A stretch of DNA of 7,424 bases from Bacteroidota bacterium (GTDB lineage: Bacteria > Bacteroidota > Bacteroidia > Cytophagales > Cyclobacteriaceae), in the NCBI GenBank assembly GCA_027297025.1, contig JAPUIM010000115.1, positions 1-7,424 of the forward strand. The letters run 5' to 3'. Made by a program: the position numbers and the translations under genes. The notes under the pieces were generated by a model. It was given only the letters and a program-made list of their open reading frames with translations, was not told the DNA's origin and did not search any database. Shown here piece by piece: positions 6,323 to 7,424 of this stretch. Numbering within the stretch: position 1 is the first letter of the stretch; the number at the start of each line of letters is the position of its first letter.

Positions 6323-7420
6323 TCAAAGTAGGTCAATGAGGCAGTTACTGACATAATCTATCTGGGACTCAGATAATTCAGGATACATGGGTAAGGAGAG
6401 AATCTTACGCTCATTTTGGTGGACCACCGGAAAATCCTCCGGCTTATGACCTTTTTTATGATAAGCTGGCAGAAAGGGAAGAGGTGTAGGGTAATGGATA
6501 GCACAATGGACGCCGCTCGATTTTAATCCATTCATAACCTCATCTCGGTTTTCCACCTGCACCACGTATAAATGAAATACGTGTTGGTAGTGTTCAGGCA
6601 CCTCCGGCAATCGTATATTCCGGCCGTTTAATAGTTGTTGGTAGTGGGCCGCATTGTGTATCCTGGATTGGTTCCAATGGTCTAAGTGAGATAGTTTAAC
6701 TTTCAAGATAGCCGCTTGTAGCGTATCTAGCCTGCTATTTCTGCCCTCCATTTGATGCTGATGTTTAGTCAACTGTCCATGATTAGCCATCATCCTCAGC
6801 TTATCACCTAATTCAGGATCATTAGTGACCATGGCACCCGAATCGCCATAGGCACCCATATTTTTGCTGGGGTAAAAGCTGTAGCCTGAAGCATGACCAA
6901 AACTTCCTACCTTTTGCTGTCCAATGCTGGCCCCATGGGCTTGTGCACAATCCTCAATCACTTTCAATTCATGGTCCTCTGCAATTTTCATTATCCTATC
7001 CATAGGAGCGGGCAAACCATATAAATGTACCGGTATTACCGCTTTCGTTTTGGCGGTAATCTTTCTAAGGATATCATCAGGATCTATAGTGTACAAACCA
7101 GGTAATACGTCCACAAATACCGGATTTCCACCTACCGAGGTTACTGCTTCAGAGGTAGCTATCCACGAATTAGCAGGAACAATTACTTCATCTCCCTCCC
7201 CGATTTCTAAACACTTTAGGATTATTTCCATCGCATCGGTGCAATTACCGCAGCCTATACAATGGTCTACCCCGATGAAATCAGCAAATGACCTTTCAAA
7301 TTCCACGACCGGATTTCCACCAATAAATGTGGCATCCTCCACTATATTGTGAATGGCTGTATCCATTTCCATTTTAATGGATTGATACTGTGCTTTTAGA
7401 TCGACAAAAGGAATATTCAC
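6323..7420 (-). CDS. DegT/DnrJ/EryC1/StrS-family PLP-dependent nucleotide-sugar aminotransferase
   Basis: The product is 365 residues, the normal full length. It would transfer an amino group, usually from glutamate, to a keto group of a nucleotide-linked sugar. Evidence: IPFVDLKAQY at the N-terminus (3-12), GGNPVVEFERSFADF (34-48), VIVPANSWIATSEAV (79-93), the cofactor-ring motif IEDCAQAHGA (155-164, with D157 and Q160), the PLP-binding lysine K186 in SFYPSKNMGAYGDSGA (181-196), NSRLDTLQAAIL (228-239) and the HYPTPLPFLPAY block (309-320). The DCAQAHGA form recalls C-3 amino-sugar enzymes such as FdtB, QdtB or DesV, but this cannot settle the substrate. The codon at 7420 is GTG. The frame stays open to the right edge (GAA, then a codon ending in G), so the real start may be an ATG just outside, giving a protein beginning M-E-V-N-I-P. 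It converges on the flippase gene with a 9-bp gap, so it belongs to a separate transcript starting at or beyond the edge. Confidence 0.93.
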   Translation of the reverse strand: MNIPFVDLKAQYQSIKMEMDTAIHNIVEDATFIGGNPVVEFERSFADFIGVDHCIGCGNCTDAMEIILKCLEIGEGDEVIVPANSWIATSEAVTSVGGNPVFVDVLPGLYTIDPDDILRKITAKTKAVIPVHLYGLPAPMDRIMKIAEDHELKVIEDCAQAHGASIGQQKVGSFGHASGYSFYPSKNMGAYGDSGAMVTNDPELGDKLRMMANHGQLTKHQHQMEGRNSRLDTLQAAILKVKLSHLDHWNQSRIHNAAHYQQLLNGRNIRLPEVPEHYQHVFHLYVVQVENRDEVMNGLKSSGVHCAIHYPTPLPFLPAYHKKGHKPEDFPVVHQNERKILSLPMYPELSESQIDYVSNCLIDLL

Positions 7421-7424
7421 TTCC

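Noticed and set aside
6358..6377. Small hairpin TATCTG-loop-CAGATA near the aminotransferase 3' end as a terminator for the flippase transcript
   Set aside because: The stem is only 6 bp and AT-rich, it lies within coding sequence, and no T-run follows it on either strand.
6924..7352. Plus-strand open frame (142 codons) antisense to the aminotransferase gene
   Set aside because: It is fully contained within the conserved aminotransferase core. Its Ser/Thr/Ile/Pro-rich product is what antisense reading of such a gene gives by chance.
1..7424. Invertible promoter, insertion sequence, attachment site, CRISPR array, tRNA or riboswitch
   Set aside because: I looked for long inverted or direct repeats, transposase motifs, regular repeat-spacer units and conserved RNA structures, and saw none. 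Nearly all bases are in well-supported coding regions.

Overview
The window is about 7.4 kb of AT-rich DNA. It looks like part of a cell-surface polysaccharide (O-antigen, capsule or exopolysaccharide) locus from a member of the Bacteroidota. The organism call is inference. It rests on low GC, tightly packed genes with no clear Shine-Dalgarno sequences, a YfhO-type C-terminus of the kind seen in Bacteroidota, and the style of the glycosyltransferases and flippase. A Cytophagales-like host is a guess, and no marker gene fixes the taxon.

Layout: (1) The last 58 codons of a membrane protein resembling YfhO enter from the left on the + strand (1-176). (2) Two minus-strand glycosyltransferase genes follow and probably form one operon. 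A GT11 fucosyltransferase-like enzyme (1294-2187) is transcribed first, then a GT4-like enzyme (173-1288). (3) Three different FkbM-family methyltransferase genes alternate in orientation (+, -, +; 2235-3164, 3110-3904, 3933-4763). (4) A Wzx-type flippase (4832-6313, +) follows the third methyltransferase. (5) A DegT/DnrJ/EryC1/StrS sugar aminotransferase (6323-7420, -) enters from the right.

Together these could form part of a pathway that makes an amino sugar on a nucleotide carrier (aminotransferase), builds a lipid-linked oligosaccharide with a fucose-like branch (GT11, GT4), decorates it with O-methyl groups (FkbM enzymes) and flips it across the inner membrane (Wzx). No polymerase, ligase, initiating transferase or sugar-nucleotide synthase gene other than the aminotransferase is visible, so most of the locus must lie outside.

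The most unusual aspect is the architecture. Polysaccharide genes usually run in one direction, but here strand changes occur at almost every junction and there is almost no spacer. Two divergent pairs have only 47 bp and 28 bp between start codons. Three convergent junctions overlap by 3 bp, overlap by 55 bp, or are 9 bp apart. The 28-bp divergent spacer carries a 12-bp perfect palindrome. I see no RNA gene, CRISPR array, insertion sequence or convincing terminator, and no non-coding stretch longer than 68 bp. I find nothing that amounts to a clearly new biological system.
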